Shown: positions 9,182 through 18,814 of the stretch, in pieces
How positions within the stretch are numbered: the stretch's first letter is position 1
How the letters are laid out: each line of letters opens with the position of its first letter
Assembly: GCF_014200455.1 (NCBI RefSeq)
Contig: NZ_JACHBW010000008.1
Coordinates: 124,001-188,000, forward strand
Length of the DNA stretch: 64,000 nt
DNA from: Paraburkholderia bannensis
GTDB taxonomy: Bacteria > Pseudomonadota > Gammaproteobacteria > Burkholderiales > Burkholderiaceae
Direction of reading: 5' to 3'
Translations under genes and position numbers: made by a program
Notes under the pieces: generated by a model
Seen by the model: the letters and a program-made list of their open reading frames with translations, nothing else
What the model was told of the DNA's origin: nothing
Databases searched by the model: none

Positions 9182-10957
9182 TCAGAGCACCTTGGAAAGG
9201 AATTCACGCGTGCGAGAGTGAGACGGATTGCCGAGCACCTGGGCTGGCGGCCCCGCTTCGACTACCCGGCCGCCATCCATGAAGACAATCGTGTCCGCCA
9301 CTTCACGCGCGAAGCCGATTTCATGCGTGACGATCACCAGCGTCGTACCCGAGCGCGCCAGCTGGCGAATCACGTCGAGCACTTCATTGACGAGTTCTGG
9401 GTCGAGCGCCGAGGTCGGTTCGTCGAACAGCAGCACCTTGGGCTTGAGCGCAAGCGCACGCGCGATCGCCACACGCTGCTGCTGGCCACCGGAAAGCTGG
9501 CGCGGCCAGGCGTCGGCCTTATCGGCCAGGCCCACACGGGCCAGCAACGCACGCGCTTCGGCCCGTGCCTGGGCGCGCGGCACACCGGCCGCAATTGGCG
9601 CTTCGGTGATGTTGTCGAGCACGCTCAGGTGCGGGAACAAATTGAAGTTCTGAAACACCATGCCGACTTCAGCGCGATGACGCAGGATGTCTTTTTCCTT
9701 CAGCTCATAGAGCGTGCGTCCTTCGCGGCGATAGCCGACCAGTTCGCCGTCGATATCGATAAAGCCATCGTCGACACTTTCGAGGTGATTGATCGAGCGT
9801 AGGAGTGTCGATTTGCCGGAGCCGGATTGGCCAAGAATCACCGTCACGCTGCCCGGCGGCACCGTGAGCGATACATTGTCGAGCACCTTGAGCGAGCCAA
9901 AGCTCTTCGAAACATTATGGATGCCTACACGAGCGCCATTGCGGCGTTGCGCCCAGCCCGCGTCGCCTTGCGGCGCTTCGTTCGCGACCGGCCCGGTCTT
10001 CGCACGCGCAAACGGCTTGAGCAACGACGACACCAGCGCAGAGCGTTGCGGCTGCGAGCGCGTTGCGCCACGCGCATAGTGGCGCTCGATATGCACCTGA
10101 ATCGCGGACAGCACGGTGAGAATCACCAGATACCAGATGGTCGCCACCATCAACAGTGGAATCACCTCCAGATTGCGGTGATAGACGATCTGCACGGTAT
10201 AAAACAGATCCGGCATGGCGAGGATGTAGACCACCGACGTCCCCTTGGCCAGCCCGATCACATCGTTGAAGGCAGTCGGCAACACCGCGCGCATCGCTTG
10301 CGGCAAGACGATACGCCACGCTTGCCGTGCGTGCGGCAACCCGAGTGCGGCAGCGGCTTCACGCTGGCCTTGATCGACCGAGAGAATGCCGCCGCGAAAC
10401 GCTTCAGCGGCAAACGCAGCATGGTTGAGCGACAAGCCCACTACCGCCGCCAGGAACGGGCTGATGAGATCCGTGGTCGGGCCGTTATAGAACGTGAGAT
10501 GCGTGAACGGCACGCCAATCCAAACGGTCTCGTAGAGATAGCCCAGATTGTTCAGCAGCAGCAACAGCACAATCGGCGGAATCGAGCGGAACAACCACAC
10601 GAACGCCCACGCGCACGCCGCCAGCAATGGCGAGCGCGAGAGCCGCGCCAGCGCGATCGGCACAGCCAGCGCGAAACCGATCACCGCGCCCACCAGCGTG
10701 AGCAGCAAAGTGCGCGACAGCCCTTCGAGGATCGGTTCCGCGAAGAACCATTGCGCGAAAACGCTCCATTCCCAGCGCGGGTTGCCCAGCACGGAATGCA
10801 GCACCAGCGCGATCAGCACGACGGCGAGCACGGTGCCCGCAGTGCGCGCACGATGGCGCGCGGGCACGACGCGAAAATGCGCGTAATCGTTGGCGTCGTG
10901 CGCGGCGTTGCCGCCGCGCGCGGACGAAGGGACGGCGATGTGAGGGGTGTCGCTCAT
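9182..10957 (-). CDS. fused polar amino acid ABC transporter permease and ATP-binding protein
   Basis: This 591-aa fusion has an N-terminal HisM-type permease (roughly residues 40-300, including [19 protein letters not shown], the EAA loop) and a C-terminal GlnQ-type ATPase (about 340-590). In the ATPase, Walker A is GQSGSGKST, the signature is [15 protein letters not shown] and Walker B is [23 protein letters not shown] gives the switch histidine. These domains are normally two proteins. One permease chain suggests a homodimeric channel. It is the second gene of the operon. Substrates of this class include cystine, arginine and opines, so a cysteine-like amino acid is plausible. Confidence 0.93.
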   Translation of the reverse strand: MSDTPHIAVPSSARGGNAAHDANDYAHFRVVPARHRARTAGTVLAVVLIALVLHSVLGNPRWEWSVFAQWFFAEPILEGLSRTLLLTLVGAVIGFALAVPIALARLSRSPLLAACAWAFVWLFRSIPPIVLLLLLNNLGYLYETVWIGVPFTHLTFYNGPTTDLISPFLAAVVGLSLNHAAFAAEAFRGGILSVDQGQREAAAALGLPHARQAWRIVLPQAMRAVLPTAFNDVIGLAKGTSVVYILAMPDLFYTVQIVYHRNLEVIPLLMVATIWYLVILTVLSAIQVHIERHYARGATRSQPQRSALVSSLLKPFARAKTGPVANEAPQGDAGWAQRRNGARVGIHNVSKSFGSLKVLDNVSLTVPPGSVTVILGQSGSGKSTLLRSINHLESVDDGFIDIDGELVGYRREGRTLYELKEKDILRHRAEVGMVFQNFNLFPHLSVLDNITEAPIAAGVPRAQARAEARALLARVGLADKADAWPRQLSGGQQQRVAIARALALKPKVLLFDEPTSALDPELVNEVLDVIRQLARSGTTLVIVTHEIGFAREVADTIVFMDGGRVVEAGPPAQVLGNPSHSRTREFLSKVL

Positions 10958-10993
10958 GGTTCGATGTTCCTGCTCGATTCGGCGTTCATGGCG

Positions 10994-11707
10994 TCACTGG
11001 GCTTTGGCGAGCGCGTAACGGCTCTCGCGTCGCGGCAGTCCGAGATGGTCGCGCAGCGTGTCGCCGCTCAGGCGGCGGCTGTACGCGTCAATCGAGCGCG
11101 CGATATTGGCTTCGTCGCCGTTGAAATGGCCTGCGTAGCAGAAGTCCCAGCCGTGCTTCGCGGCAAGACGCGCGCTATCCGGGCTGCCGCCCAGCAACAC
11201 GCGCTGCGGCGCTTCGGGAGGCACCGGCAGCGCCACCGCGCCGGCCAGCGCGTGATCCTCTGGCACGCCCCATTTGAGGAAAGCGTCCAGTTCCGCGAGT
11301 TGCGCGGCAAAGTCGGGCTTTTTCGCCTTGTCGTGGAACCATTGCAGCGCGCGCGTGGTGAGCGGCAGGCCGCCCGGCGCCTTGCCCACGCCCAGATCCA
11401 CGCGACCCGGCGCGAGCGACGCGAGCACGCGGAACGTTTCGGCGACCTTGAACGGGCTGTAATGCTGGAGCATCACGCCGCCGGAACCCACGCGTATGCG
11501 GGAGGTATGCGCAAGCAGATGCGAGACCACGATTTCCGGCGCTGAACTCGCGAGACCCGGTGCGCCGTGATGTTCGGCGATCCAGAAACGCTGGTAGCCA
11601 AGGGCTTCCGCGCGTTGCGCCAGGCGAATCGTAAAGCGCAGCGCATCGTGCGCGCTCGCGCCTTCGGCGATCGGGCTTTTGTCGAGAATGGAAAGAGACC
11701 AGACCAT
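10994..11707 (-). CDS. LLM class flavin-dependent oxidoreductase, MsnO8-like, C-terminally short
   Basis: This 237-aa protein has the typical MsnO8-type N-terminus (LSILDKSPIAEG, RFWIAEHHGAPGLASSAPEI, RIRVGSGGVMLQHYSPFKVAE). Family members usually run to about 320-340 aa, but here the chain stops soon after NIARSIDAY, so the last part of the barrel seems to be missing. It may be a deletion derivative without activity. AAGGAG stands 6-7 bases before the ATG at 11707. It is the first gene of the six-gene operon, 36 bases ahead of the transporter fusion. Confidence 0.8.
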   Translation of the reverse strand: MVWSLSILDKSPIAEGASAHDALRFTIRLAQRAEALGYQRFWIAEHHGAPGLASSAPEIVVSHLLAHTSRIRVGSGGVMLQHYSPFKVAETFRVLASLAPGRVDLGVGKAPGGLPLTTRALQWFHDKAKKPDFAAQLAELDAFLKWGVPEDHALAGAVALPVPPEAPQRVLLGGSPDSARLAAKHGWDFCYAGHFNGDEANIARSIDAYSRRLSGDTLRDHLGLPRRESRYALAKAQ

Positions 11708-11896
11708 ATCACTCCTTCCCCATGCGCGGGTTGCGCACAGGTCGAACGGTTTTAAGCGGTGACGAGTGGGTGTATTCGCAGACTGCTCGATACGCTCCAG
11801 ACATTATGTCGACGCAATGCGCCGGAGCGTACGAGCGATTTCTGCTATGCATATCAGTGCGGGCGCACGATGTTTAGGAGCCGATTTTTAATCGGC

Positions 11897-14386
11897 TTAA
11901 AACTGATACCGCGCGCGCAGGTAATAAAAGCCGCCATTTATGCCGACATTCGACGCGTAGCCGTCGTACTGCACGCCTTCGAGCTGATTCACGTAAGGAA
12001 TCTTCGAGGGATAGACATCGAACAGATTGTTCGCGCCCACCGCGATCTGGAATTTCTTCGTCACGTCATAGCGCACTTCCACATCGGTGACGTAACGCGC
12101 GGCGTTTTCGACGTGCTGGAACTGCGTGGTCGAAAACGCATTCGGCCCGACGATATAGGTCAATTCGCTGGACGTGGAGCCGTAGCGCGTTTCATGCAGG
12201 CTCACTGCCCATTTGTCGCGATGCCAGGTGCCGCCGATAATGATCTTGTTCTTGGGCGTCGAAGTGGTCAGCCAGCCGATCTGCTGCGCATTGAGCGCGG
12301 CCGTACCGTTGGCATTCTTCGCCACATCGCGCACCGAGGTCGTGTTCAGGTTCACGCCCAGATCCCAGTCCACCTGGCCAAAACTGCCGAAGCCTGTGTG
12401 GTACGTGCCGGTCAGATCGATGCCGCGCGTGCGCGTACTCGCGCCGTTGGTGAAGTAGCTGGCCGACACCGCCGAAAGCGGCACCGAACCGGGCACCGAC
12501 AATCCAGCCGCCTCGATCGCAGCAAGCGCATCCGCACCCGCTGCCGTACCGCCCAACACGATGCGATTGCGGATATCGATCTGGTACGCATCGAGCGTGA
12601 GATGCAGGTTATCGACCGGCTGCAGCACAAAGCCGACGTTATAGTTGGTCGACTCCTCGGGCTTGAGCGACTGCGCGCCAATCAGCCTCGCCGCCGCCGA
12701 ATTCGCAGCCAGCAGGCCTTGCGCGGAAGCCGGCGACACGTTCACATTCGTGTAGTACTCCTCGGCGAGCGAGGGTGCGCGGAAACCCGTGCTGACGCTG
12801 CCGCGAACTGCAATGCGCGGCGTCAAGTCGTAACGCGTCGAGATCTTGCCGTTGGTGGTGTCGCCCACATCGTTGTAATGCTCGTAGCGGCCCGAAAGAT
12901 CGATCTGCCAATTCTGCGTGATCTTCGTCGCCAGATCGATATAGGTGCCGAATACGTTGCGCGAGGTGTCGCTCGCGCTCACGGGGGCAAGACCCGGCAG
13001 CGCCTGCGCGCCGCCATCCAGATACGAATACAGATCGCCCGCGCCCACGGTATAGGTTTCGCGCCGCTCCTCCACGCCGAACGAAACATGCAGCGGCCCC
13101 GCCAGCAGCGGCAGATTGAAGGCGCGCGAGAAGTCCAGGTTATTGGTGAGCTGCGTGTTGCTGACGGTAGCCAGGTGGAACGTGGTGGGCGTGAAGCCTT
13201 GCGCCGCGTAGAGGCCGGTGTTGGCGGAATCGACCATGCCCATGTTGTCGTGGTCGCCGCCGTAGGTCGTGCTCAAGTCCCATGACCAGCCGAACAGATT
13301 GTCGCCCTTGATGCCCGCCGTGATCGAGTAGTCGTTCTCGTTGACGGTTTCCTGCGGCGTGAAGCCGTTCGGATAGATCGACGGCAGCACTGAAGGCGGA
13401 CGATAGTTCTGGTATGCGCTGCCATTACGGTGCGCATAGGTGCCGAAGCCGTACAGCTCGACGTTGTCGCCCAGGTAATAGCCCGCGTTGAAACCCACCG
13501 ACTCACGCGTGGCCGACGGATCGCCCAGTATGCGGTTGTAATAGCCCTGCCCTTGCGGGAAGGTGCCGAAGTAATCGTCGGGGCCGGTGCGCACGGTATG
13601 GTTCTGGCGCGCGTATTCCGCACTCAGATCGAGAAAGCCCTTATCGCCGAGATTGAAGCCGATATTCGCCGATTCGGCGTTCTTCAGGCCGTCGCCCGCG
13701 TAAGTCTGGCCCGTCGTCGACGTCACTTCGCCGCCGTGCGAGGCGCGCTTGAGAATGATGTTGATGACGCCTGCGATGGCGTCGGAGCCGTATTGCGCCG
13801 CCGCGCCGTCACGCAGGATTTCGATGTGGTCGATCAGCGCGATGGGGATCATGTCCACATCGACGCCCGTCGCGCCCTGGTTCAAGCCGCCATCCAGCGA
13901 GATATTCGCCGTGGTATGGCGGCGCTTGCCGTTCACGAGCACCAGCACGTGATCGGGGCTCAAGCCGTGCAACGAAAGCGTGTTGGTGAGCAAGGCCGCG
14001 TCGCCCGCGTAGGTCTCGTGGCCGATCGAGGGCGAAAGCTGCACGAGTGCGTCGCGCAGATTGGTTTGGCCGGTCGAGCGCAGCTGCTGACCGCTGATGA
14101 CGTCGACGGGCGTGAGACTCTTGCTCGCCTTCGTTTGCGTGCGGCTGCCGGTGACCACGACGGTATCTTGCTGCACGGTGTTGTTGGCGGCACTGCTCAC
14201 TGCGGCGCTGCTGCTCGCACCCTCCGCCGGCGCTGCCGCTTCCTGTGCCCAGACCGCGCCGTTGCAGGCCAGCGCCAGCACCGCTGCGGAAAGCGTCGTG
14301 CGGCGCAGGCGTGGCGCATGACGTGCGCTCAGTGTTGTTCTCACCGACCCAAAACCCGAAGCATGAATATTGTTTTTCGTTTTCAT
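11897..14386 (-). CDS. TonB-dependent outer-membrane receptor
   Basis: The protein is 829 aa with a long signal region ending near AVWAQ. A TonB box-like DTVVVTGSR follows, then the plug domain (QTNLRDALVQLSPSI, LVLVNGKRRHTTA, IEILRDGAAAQYGSDAIAGVINI) and a 22-strand beta-barrel that ends in RARYQF with the terminal Phe expected for BAM insertion. It brings a ligand across the outer membrane using the TonB system encoded just upstream on the same strand. The ligand is unknown. The link with amino-acid-type transport genes rather than siderophore genes argues against a simple iron role. Confidence 0.93.
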   Translation of the reverse strand: MKTKNNIHASGFGSVRTTLSARHAPRLRRTTLSAAVLALACNGAVWAQEAAAPAEGASSSAAVSSAANNTVQQDTVVVTGSRTQTKASKSLTPVDVISGQQLRSTGQTNLRDALVQLSPSIGHETYAGDAALLTNTLSLHGLSPDHVLVLVNGKRRHTTANISLDGGLNQGATGVDVDMIPIALIDHIEILRDGAAAQYGSDAIAGVINIILKRASHGGEVTSTTGQTYAGDGLKNAESANIGFNLGDKGFLDLSAEYARQNHTVRTGPDDYFGTFPQGQGYYNRILGDPSATRESVGFNAGYYLGDNVELYGFGTYAHRNGSAYQNYRPPSVLPSIYPNGFTPQETVNENDYSITAGIKGDNLFGWSWDLSTTYGGDHDNMGMVDSANTGLYAAQGFTPTTFHLATVSNTQLTNNLDFSRAFNLPLLAGPLHVSFGVEERRETYTVGAGDLYSYLDGGAQALPGLAPVSASDTSRNVFGTYIDLATKITQNWQIDLSGRYEHYNDVGDTTNGKISTRYDLTPRIAVRGSVSTGFRAPSLAEEYYTNVNVSPASAQGLLAANSAAARLIGAQSLKPEESTNYNVGFVLQPVDNLHLTLDAYQIDIRNRIVLGGTAAGADALAAIEAAGLSVPGSVPLSAVSASYFTNGASTRTRGIDLTGTYHTGFGSFGQVDWDLGVNLNTTSVRDVAKNANGTAALNAQQIGWLTTSTPKNKIIIGGTWHRDKWAVSLHETRYGSTSSELTYIVGPNAFSTTQFQHVENAARYVTDVEVRYDVTKKFQIAVGANNLFDVYPSKIPYVNQLEGVQYDGYASNVGINGGFYYLRARYQF

Positions 14387-14497
14387 TCGAACAACTTATT
14401 AATTTAAAGACTGCTTTGTTTTCATGCGCCGACATCCCCGTTACTCGCGACTGCTAGCGAAATCCGGGAACGTCGGCGCCCGTTCCCGGATGCGCAC

Positions 14498-14914
14498 TCA
14501 AGGTTCGTTGCCCACCAGCCCTATCTTTGTCGCGCCTTCGCGCTGTGCGGCCGCCATCACCTGCGCCACCGCGCTATAAGGCGCGGCTTTGTCCGGCGAG
14601 AGATGAATCTCCGGTTGATCCGGCTGAGCCGCGACTTCGGCCATGTGGTGCTCCAGATCCGCGCCCGCCGCGAGCGGCGCGCCGTTCCACTGAAGCGCGC
14701 CAGTCGGGCCGATATCGATCTGCACCACCGGTGGCGGCGTGGCCGGAGGCGGAGGGCTGTCCACCGGCAGATTCATTTTCACCGCATGCATCTGGATCGG
14801 GATCGTGATGATGAGCATGATCAGCAGCACCAGCATCACGTCGATGAGCGGAGTGGTGTTGATGTCCACCAGCACCTCCGGCTCGTCGTGGCCCGATGGG
14901 ACGTTCATCGCCAT
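14498..14914 (-). CDS. exbD: ExbD/TolR family protein (second copy)
   Basis: The protein is 138 aa with a short cytoplasmic N-terminus. LVDINTTPLIDVMLVLLIMLIITIP is a single transmembrane helix that includes the conserved Asp (the D of LIDVML) used for proton transfer. A Pro-rich segment and a periplasmic TolR-like domain follow. The start at 14914 has AAGGAG upstream. It comes directly after another exbD, so the energising complex has two ExbD variants, as seen in Xanthomonas and some Burkholderiaceae. Confidence 0.9.
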   Translation of the reverse strand: MAMNVPSGHDEPEVLVDINTTPLIDVMLVLLIMLIITIPIQMHAVKMNLPVDSPPPPATPPPVVQIDIGPTGALQWNGAPLAAGADLEHHMAEVAAQPDQPEIHLSPDKAAPYSAVAQVMAAAQREGATKIGLVGNEP

Positions 14915-14972
14915 CGTCTTGACTCCTTGTTGGAGCGGGCTTTCTGCCCGCTTTTTAAACCTATGTTGTCGC

Positions 14973-15398
14973 TCAGCCGCCGCGCGCGGGCGGTTGCGTG
15001 ATGAACGAGACCTTGGCAATCCCTGCCCGTTCGCAGGTGCTCACCACGCGCGCGATGTACTCGTAGCGCGTGGCCTGATCGCCGCGCACATGCACCTCGG
15101 GCTGCGGGTCGCGCTGCGAGATGCCTTTCAGTTGCGTGAGCAACGTTCCCGCATCCACGCGTTTCTCGTTCCAGAACAGATCGCCGTCCTTGTCCACGGC
15201 AATCTCGATGCTGTCCGGCCTGGTTTGCAGCGGATTGACGGTCTCCTTCGGCAATTGCACCGGCACGGTATGCGTGACCACCGGAATCGTGATGAGGAAG
15301 ATGATCAGCAAGACCAGCATCACGTCCACGAGCGGGGTCGTGTTGATGGAGGCGATGACTTCGTCTTCGCCGCCGTCCTGCGCTACGTTCATGGCCAT
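14973..15398 (-). CDS. exbD: ExbD biopolymer transport protein (first copy)
   Basis: The protein is 141 aa. It shares the MAMNV start and the INTTPLVDVMLVLLIIFLITIP transmembrane segment with the following gene, and a recent duplication is likely. The transmembrane Asp is present. The periplasmic domain contains DKDGDLFWNEKRV. It lies 11 bases after exbB on the minus strand. It forms, with ExbB, the proton-driven motor that powers TonB. Confidence 0.92.
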   Translation of the reverse strand: MAMNVAQDGGEDEVIASINTTPLVDVMLVLLIIFLITIPVVTHTVPVQLPKETVNPLQTRPDSIEIAVDKDGDLFWNEKRVDAGTLLTQLKGISQRDPQPEVHVRGDQATRYEYIARVVSTCERAGIAKVSFITQPPARGG

Positions 15399-15409
15399 GG
15401 CGTGTGTGC

Positions 15410-16213
15410 TCAGTGGGCGTTGACGACCGCGCGCACCGGGCGCTTGCGGCCCCCGGCGAGCAGCACCGTATGCAGTTGCGCAGCAAAGCCGCGCACGCGC
15501 TCCATCAGCGACTTGTTACGGCGCACGAGGAAGTTGTAGCCAAGCACTGCCGGCACGGCGACCGCGAGGCCGATCGCCGTCATGATGAGCGCCTCGCCCA
15601 CCGGTCCCGCCACCTTGTCGATCGACGCCTGCCCTGCGATGCCGATGGCCGTGAGCGCGTGATAGATGCCCCAGACCGTGCCGAACAGTCCCACGAACGG
15701 CGCGGTCGAGCCAACCGTGGCGAGAAACGCCAGGCCGTCCTGCAGGCGGTTCGAGACGCTGTTGCTGGCGCGGTCGACTGACACCTGAATCCAGGTGTTG
15801 CGATCGACTTCTTCGAGCAGCGCTTCGTCGTGATGTTCGGCGGCTTCGATGCCCGTCTCGGCGATGAAGCGGAACGGCGAGTTTTCGTCGAGGTCGGCAA
15901 CGCCCACGGCCAGCGACGGTGCGCTCCAGAGCTGCGCATCGGCCGTCTTCGCGCGGCGGGCGGCGCGCGCCTGCTCGACGAACTTGGTGATCATGATGTA
16001 CCAGCTGCCCATCGACATCACCACCAGCACGACCAGCACGAAACGCGCGACGAAGTCGCCGTTGGCCCATAGCGCGCCCAGACCATAGGGGTTGACGTCG
16101 GCGGCGGCGGGCGCGCTTTGTGCCAGCACGAGCGGCGATGCGAGGAGCGTCACCACGCCAGCCGCAGCGGAAACGAGGCCGGCGGAACGCGCGGCAAGAT
16201 TTTGCTTCTTCAT
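15410..16213 (-). CDS. exbB: ExbB/TolQ/MotA proton channel protein
   Basis: This 267-aa protein has an N-terminal signal-like extension, a first membrane helix (FVARFVLVVLVVMSMGSWYIMITKF) and the two paired helices typical of the family (FLATVGSTAPFVGLFGTVWGIYHAL and GEALIMTAIGLAVAVPAVLGYNFLVRR). It is the channel part of the TonB motor in the inner membrane. It lies between tonB and exbD in one tight operon. Confidence 0.94.
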   Translation of the reverse strand: MKKQNLAARSAGLVSAAAGVVTLLASPLVLAQSAPAAADVNPYGLGALWANGDFVARFVLVVLVVMSMGSWYIMITKFVEQARAARRAKTADAQLWSAPSLAVGVADLDENSPFRFIAETGIEAAEHHDEALLEEVDRNTWIQVSVDRASNSVSNRLQDGLAFLATVGSTAPFVGLFGTVWGIYHALTAIGIAGQASIDKVAGPVGEALIMTAIGLAVAVPAVLGYNFLVRRNKSLMERVRGFAAQLHTVLLAGGRKRPVRAVVNAH

Positions 16214-16232
16214 GATTGCTCCAGAAATACGC

Positions 16233-16928
16233 TTAATTCAGGTTGAACGAAAACGGCACCTGCACGCGCACGGGCTGGCCCTGCGAGATGCAGTTGAACT
16301 TCTTGACGGTGTTGAAGGCGGCGCGGTCGAGCAAAGGATCGGCGGATTTTTCAACCTTCTCTTCCGTCACATGGCCCTGTGCGTCCACCACGAACGAGAT
16401 CAGCACGTCGCCGGTGATGTTGTTGTCCTGCGCTTCCTCCGGGTACACCATCGCGGCGCGCACCTTGTCCGAATTCGGGCATACCACGCCGGCCTCGTGG
16501 CTCACCGGTTTCGCGGGCGCGGGCGGAGCCGGCGGCGCAACCGGTGCTGGCGGCGCGGGCGGGGCCGGGGTTTCCGACTGATGCGTGATGGTCGGCGCGG
16601 GCGGCGCGACTACCGGCACCTCAGGCTTCGGCACATAAGGCGCCACGCGCTTGGGCGGCGCGACCGGCTTTGGCGGCGGCAGCTTGACCGTGGGGATGGG
16701 CGGCGGAGGCGGCGGCTTGATGGTCTCCAGAATCCGCACTTCCACGGGCTTCTGGATAACCTGCACCACCTTGCTCGCGAGGCCGTTGAGCAAGGCCCAG
16801 ATGAACACCACGTGCAACAGCAGTACGATGGCGATCCCCGCGTAGCGGCGCACCGATCCCTGCTTGCGCGCCCCGTATTGCCGCGGGCGCGCTGCCCACT
16901 TCCCCGCGACGACCACTGAGTCCGACAT
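16233..16928 (-). CDS. tonB: TonB energy-transducing protein
   Basis: This 231-aa protein has one N-terminal membrane helix (IAIVLLLHVVFIWALLNG). A long Pro-rich periplasmic spacer follows (residues about 70-150, with runs such as PPPPPPIPTVKLPPPKP and alternating PAPPAPPAPVAPPAPP). The C-terminal TonB domain (VCPNSDKVRAAMVYPEEA, VLISFVVDAQGHV) contacts the receptor. It starts a tonB-exbB-exbD-exbD series that is dedicated, by position, to the receptor at 11897-14386. Confidence 0.93.
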   Translation of the reverse strand: MSDSVVVAGKWAARPRQYGARKQGSVRRYAGIAIVLLLHVVFIWALLNGLASKVVQVIQKPVEVRILETIKPPPPPPIPTVKLPPPKPVAPPKRVAPYVPKPEVPVVAPPAPTITHQSETPAPPAPPAPVAPPAPPAPAKPVSHEAGVVCPNSDKVRAAMVYPEEAQDNNITGDVLISFVVDAQGHVTEEKVEKSADPLLDRAAFNTVKKFNCISQGQPVRVQVPFSFNLN

Positions 16929-17008
16929 GAAGCGCTCCTTCTATTTCCATGGACTACACACTGTTTCTAAACCGCGCCTTTCGATAGCCGTGCGGCGCGC
17001 ATGCTGCA

Positions 17009-17938
17009 TCAGGTTTTGGGCAGGCCCGGCGGATTGGTGGCCGCGCGCTCGATCGCTTCGGACTCCAGATTCCAGCGGTCCAGCACCTGGCGATATTTAC
17101 CGTCGCGAATCAGTTCATTGAGGGTTTGCGTGAGCGGGTCAGCCAGACCGCTGCCCTTGCGCGTGGTGATCGCCACTTCGGCGGTACGCGGCCAGCCGCC
17201 GCTCACCGTGCCGACCAGACGCGTCTTGCCCTGCGTTGCCGCCTGCCATGCAAGCACGGCATTCACGCTGAAGATCGCATCGGCGCGCCCCGATTGAAGC
17301 GCGAGCGTACGCACCGCATCGTCGTCGTAGTACTGCACGCTGACCGGCTTGAGACCGTGCGCCACGTTCTCCCTGTCCCATTCGAGCAGCACCTTCTCCT
17401 GATTGGTGCCCGCATCGGTGATGATGCGCAGGCCCGCGATATCCTTCGGCTCGCGGATCGACTTGATCGCGCTGTCCTTACGCACGTAGAAACCCACTTC
17501 ATCGCGGCGATAGGTCGAAAAATCGAACTTCGCCTTGCGCTCTTCGGTAACGGTCACGTTGGAGACCACCGCATCGACCTTGCCCGACTGCAGCGCGAGC
17601 GGCCAGTCCGGCCACGCGAGCACGACCAGCTTGAGCTTGCGGCCCAGGCTGTCGGCCACGACCTGGGACAGATCGACGTCGAAGCCCACCACTGTTTTCG
17701 CATCCGTGGCGTACGTGCTGATCGGCGGCAGCGCCGGCACGATGCCGATGGTGAGCGTGTCCTTGTCGACGAAATTGAAGCTCGCCGGCACGGTCTTGAT
17801 GATGGCGGGATCGGCGCTGGCGCGTACACGGCCGTGCTGTTCCGGGCTCAGGTCGAACGAAGTCGCGGCCAGGGCGAGGCTGGCCGCGCCCAGCGTGAGT
17901 GCGCCCGCGAGCGCAGCAAGTGTGTATTTGAGTTTCAT
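17009..17938 (-). CDS. ABC transporter solute-binding protein, family 3 (second copy)
   Basis: The protein is 309 aa with a clean Sec signal peptide (MKLKYTLAALAGALTLGAAS...LAA). The mature part aligns along its length with the protein at 8203-9180, including FDLSPEQHGRVRA against FDFSPQQRGRPRA, EPKDIAGLRIIT and ERAATNPPGL at the C-terminus. No permease is encoded beside it, so it probably shares the fused transporter at 9182-10957. It stands between tonB and a GNAT gene on the minus strand. Confidence 0.9.
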   Translation of the reverse strand: MKLKYTLAALAGALTLGAASLALAATSFDLSPEQHGRVRASADPAIIKTVPASFNFVDKDTLTIGIVPALPPISTYATDAKTVVGFDVDLSQVVADSLGRKLKLVVLAWPDWPLALQSGKVDAVVSNVTVTEERKAKFDFSTYRRDEVGFYVRKDSAIKSIREPKDIAGLRIITDAGTNQEKVLLEWDRENVAHGLKPVSVQYYDDDAVRTLALQSGRADAIFSVNAVLAWQAATQGKTRLVGTVSGGWPRTAEVAITTRKGSGLADPLTQTLNELIRDGKYRQVLDRWNLESEAIERAATNPPGLPKT

Positions 17939-18033
17939 GATGGCGATACAGGCAGGTCTGGAAATAAGGAAACGCCGGGTGCTGCGTGCCGGGTGTTTGT
18001 TCAGCGCTTGGTCAGCGATTTTTCAGCGCTTGT

Positions 18034-18585
18034 TCAGTGCTGTGCTCCCAGCGGCTCGCGCGGGCGCAGGTCTTCGAGCGTGTCGATGGCGCGCGGATTC
18101 ACGAGGTCCTTGGCGAACGGCAGATGCACGTGCACTTCGGGCGCAATCGCGCGGTCGAATAGCGGCGCATAGCCCGAGTCGATATACAGGCCCCACGCTT
18201 CCGGCTGCTTGAAACCGGTGGTGAGATACACGCGCCGGTAGCCCTGGCGCAACGCACGCGCTTCGAGTTCTTCCACCACGCGGCGCGCGAGTCCCTGGCG
18301 GCGCTGGTCCTCGCGCGTCCAGATGCGCTTGAGTTCCGCGGTCTGGGCGTCGTAACGCTTGAATGCGCCGCCGCCAACGGTTTCGCCATCACGCTCGACG
18401 ATGATGAACGCGCCTTCGGGCGGCGCGAACAGTTCGGCGGGATAGCGCGCCAGTTCCGCAGCTGCCGATGCCTGGCTATCGGGACGAAAGGCGCGGTAAC
18501 GCGTGGCGTATTCCTGCGTCAGCGCGTCGATCAAAGGCTGCGCGACGGGGTCGAGCGGCGACGTGTCGAATATGCGGTAGCTCAT
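18034..18585 (-). CDS. GNAT family N-acetyltransferase (second copy)
   Basis: This 183-aa protein shares AELKRIWTREDQRRQGLARRV and GFKQPEAWGLY with the GNAT at 6215-6727; the acetyl-CoA loop is RRQGLA. The ATG at 18585 is chosen over a TTG at 18618, which adds only an unrelated 11-residue extension. Its neighbours are a solute-binding gene and a deacylase gene. An N-acyltransferase beside a deacylase suggests protection and deprotection of an amino group in one pathway; this is inferred from context. Confidence 0.88.
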   Translation of the reverse strand: MSYRIFDTSPLDPVAQPLIDALTQEYATRYRAFRPDSQASAAAELARYPAELFAPPEGAFIIVERDGETVGGGAFKRYDAQTAELKRIWTREDQRRQGLARRVVEELEARALRQGYRRVYLTTGFKQPEAWGLYIDSGYAPLFDRAIAPEVHVHLPFAKDLVNPRAIDTLEDLRPREPLGAQH

Positions 18586-18814
18586 GGTCGTTGCATGGGT
18601 GATGGTCTGTTTTCGCAAGCTCGTCGGTCAATTTGACGACCGTTGCAGTTGCGACAAGATTAGCCCTTCAGCGAATGCAGATTAACCAAGCATTTCTAAT
18701 ATCTTTATCGAATCCGTTTTATCGATTGCCCGGATATTCACACAAGTGGCTTTTTTATCCGATGCTGCATGTTTTTCGCCATTCGATTGGCGCGTAATGG
18801 CGTTGCATTGCCGC

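Noticed and set aside
9827-11545. Long plus-strand frame across the ABC fusion and the short LLM gene
   Set aside because: It spans two real genes on the other strand and has no recognisable domain.
11759-13285. Long plus-strand frame opposite the TonB-dependent receptor
   Set aside because: Antisense shadow of a well-supported receptor gene.
16540-16700. Short tandem GC-rich repeats resembling a CRISPR or VNTR
   Set aside because: They encode the Pro/Ala-rich spacer of TonB; no spacer-repeat structure.
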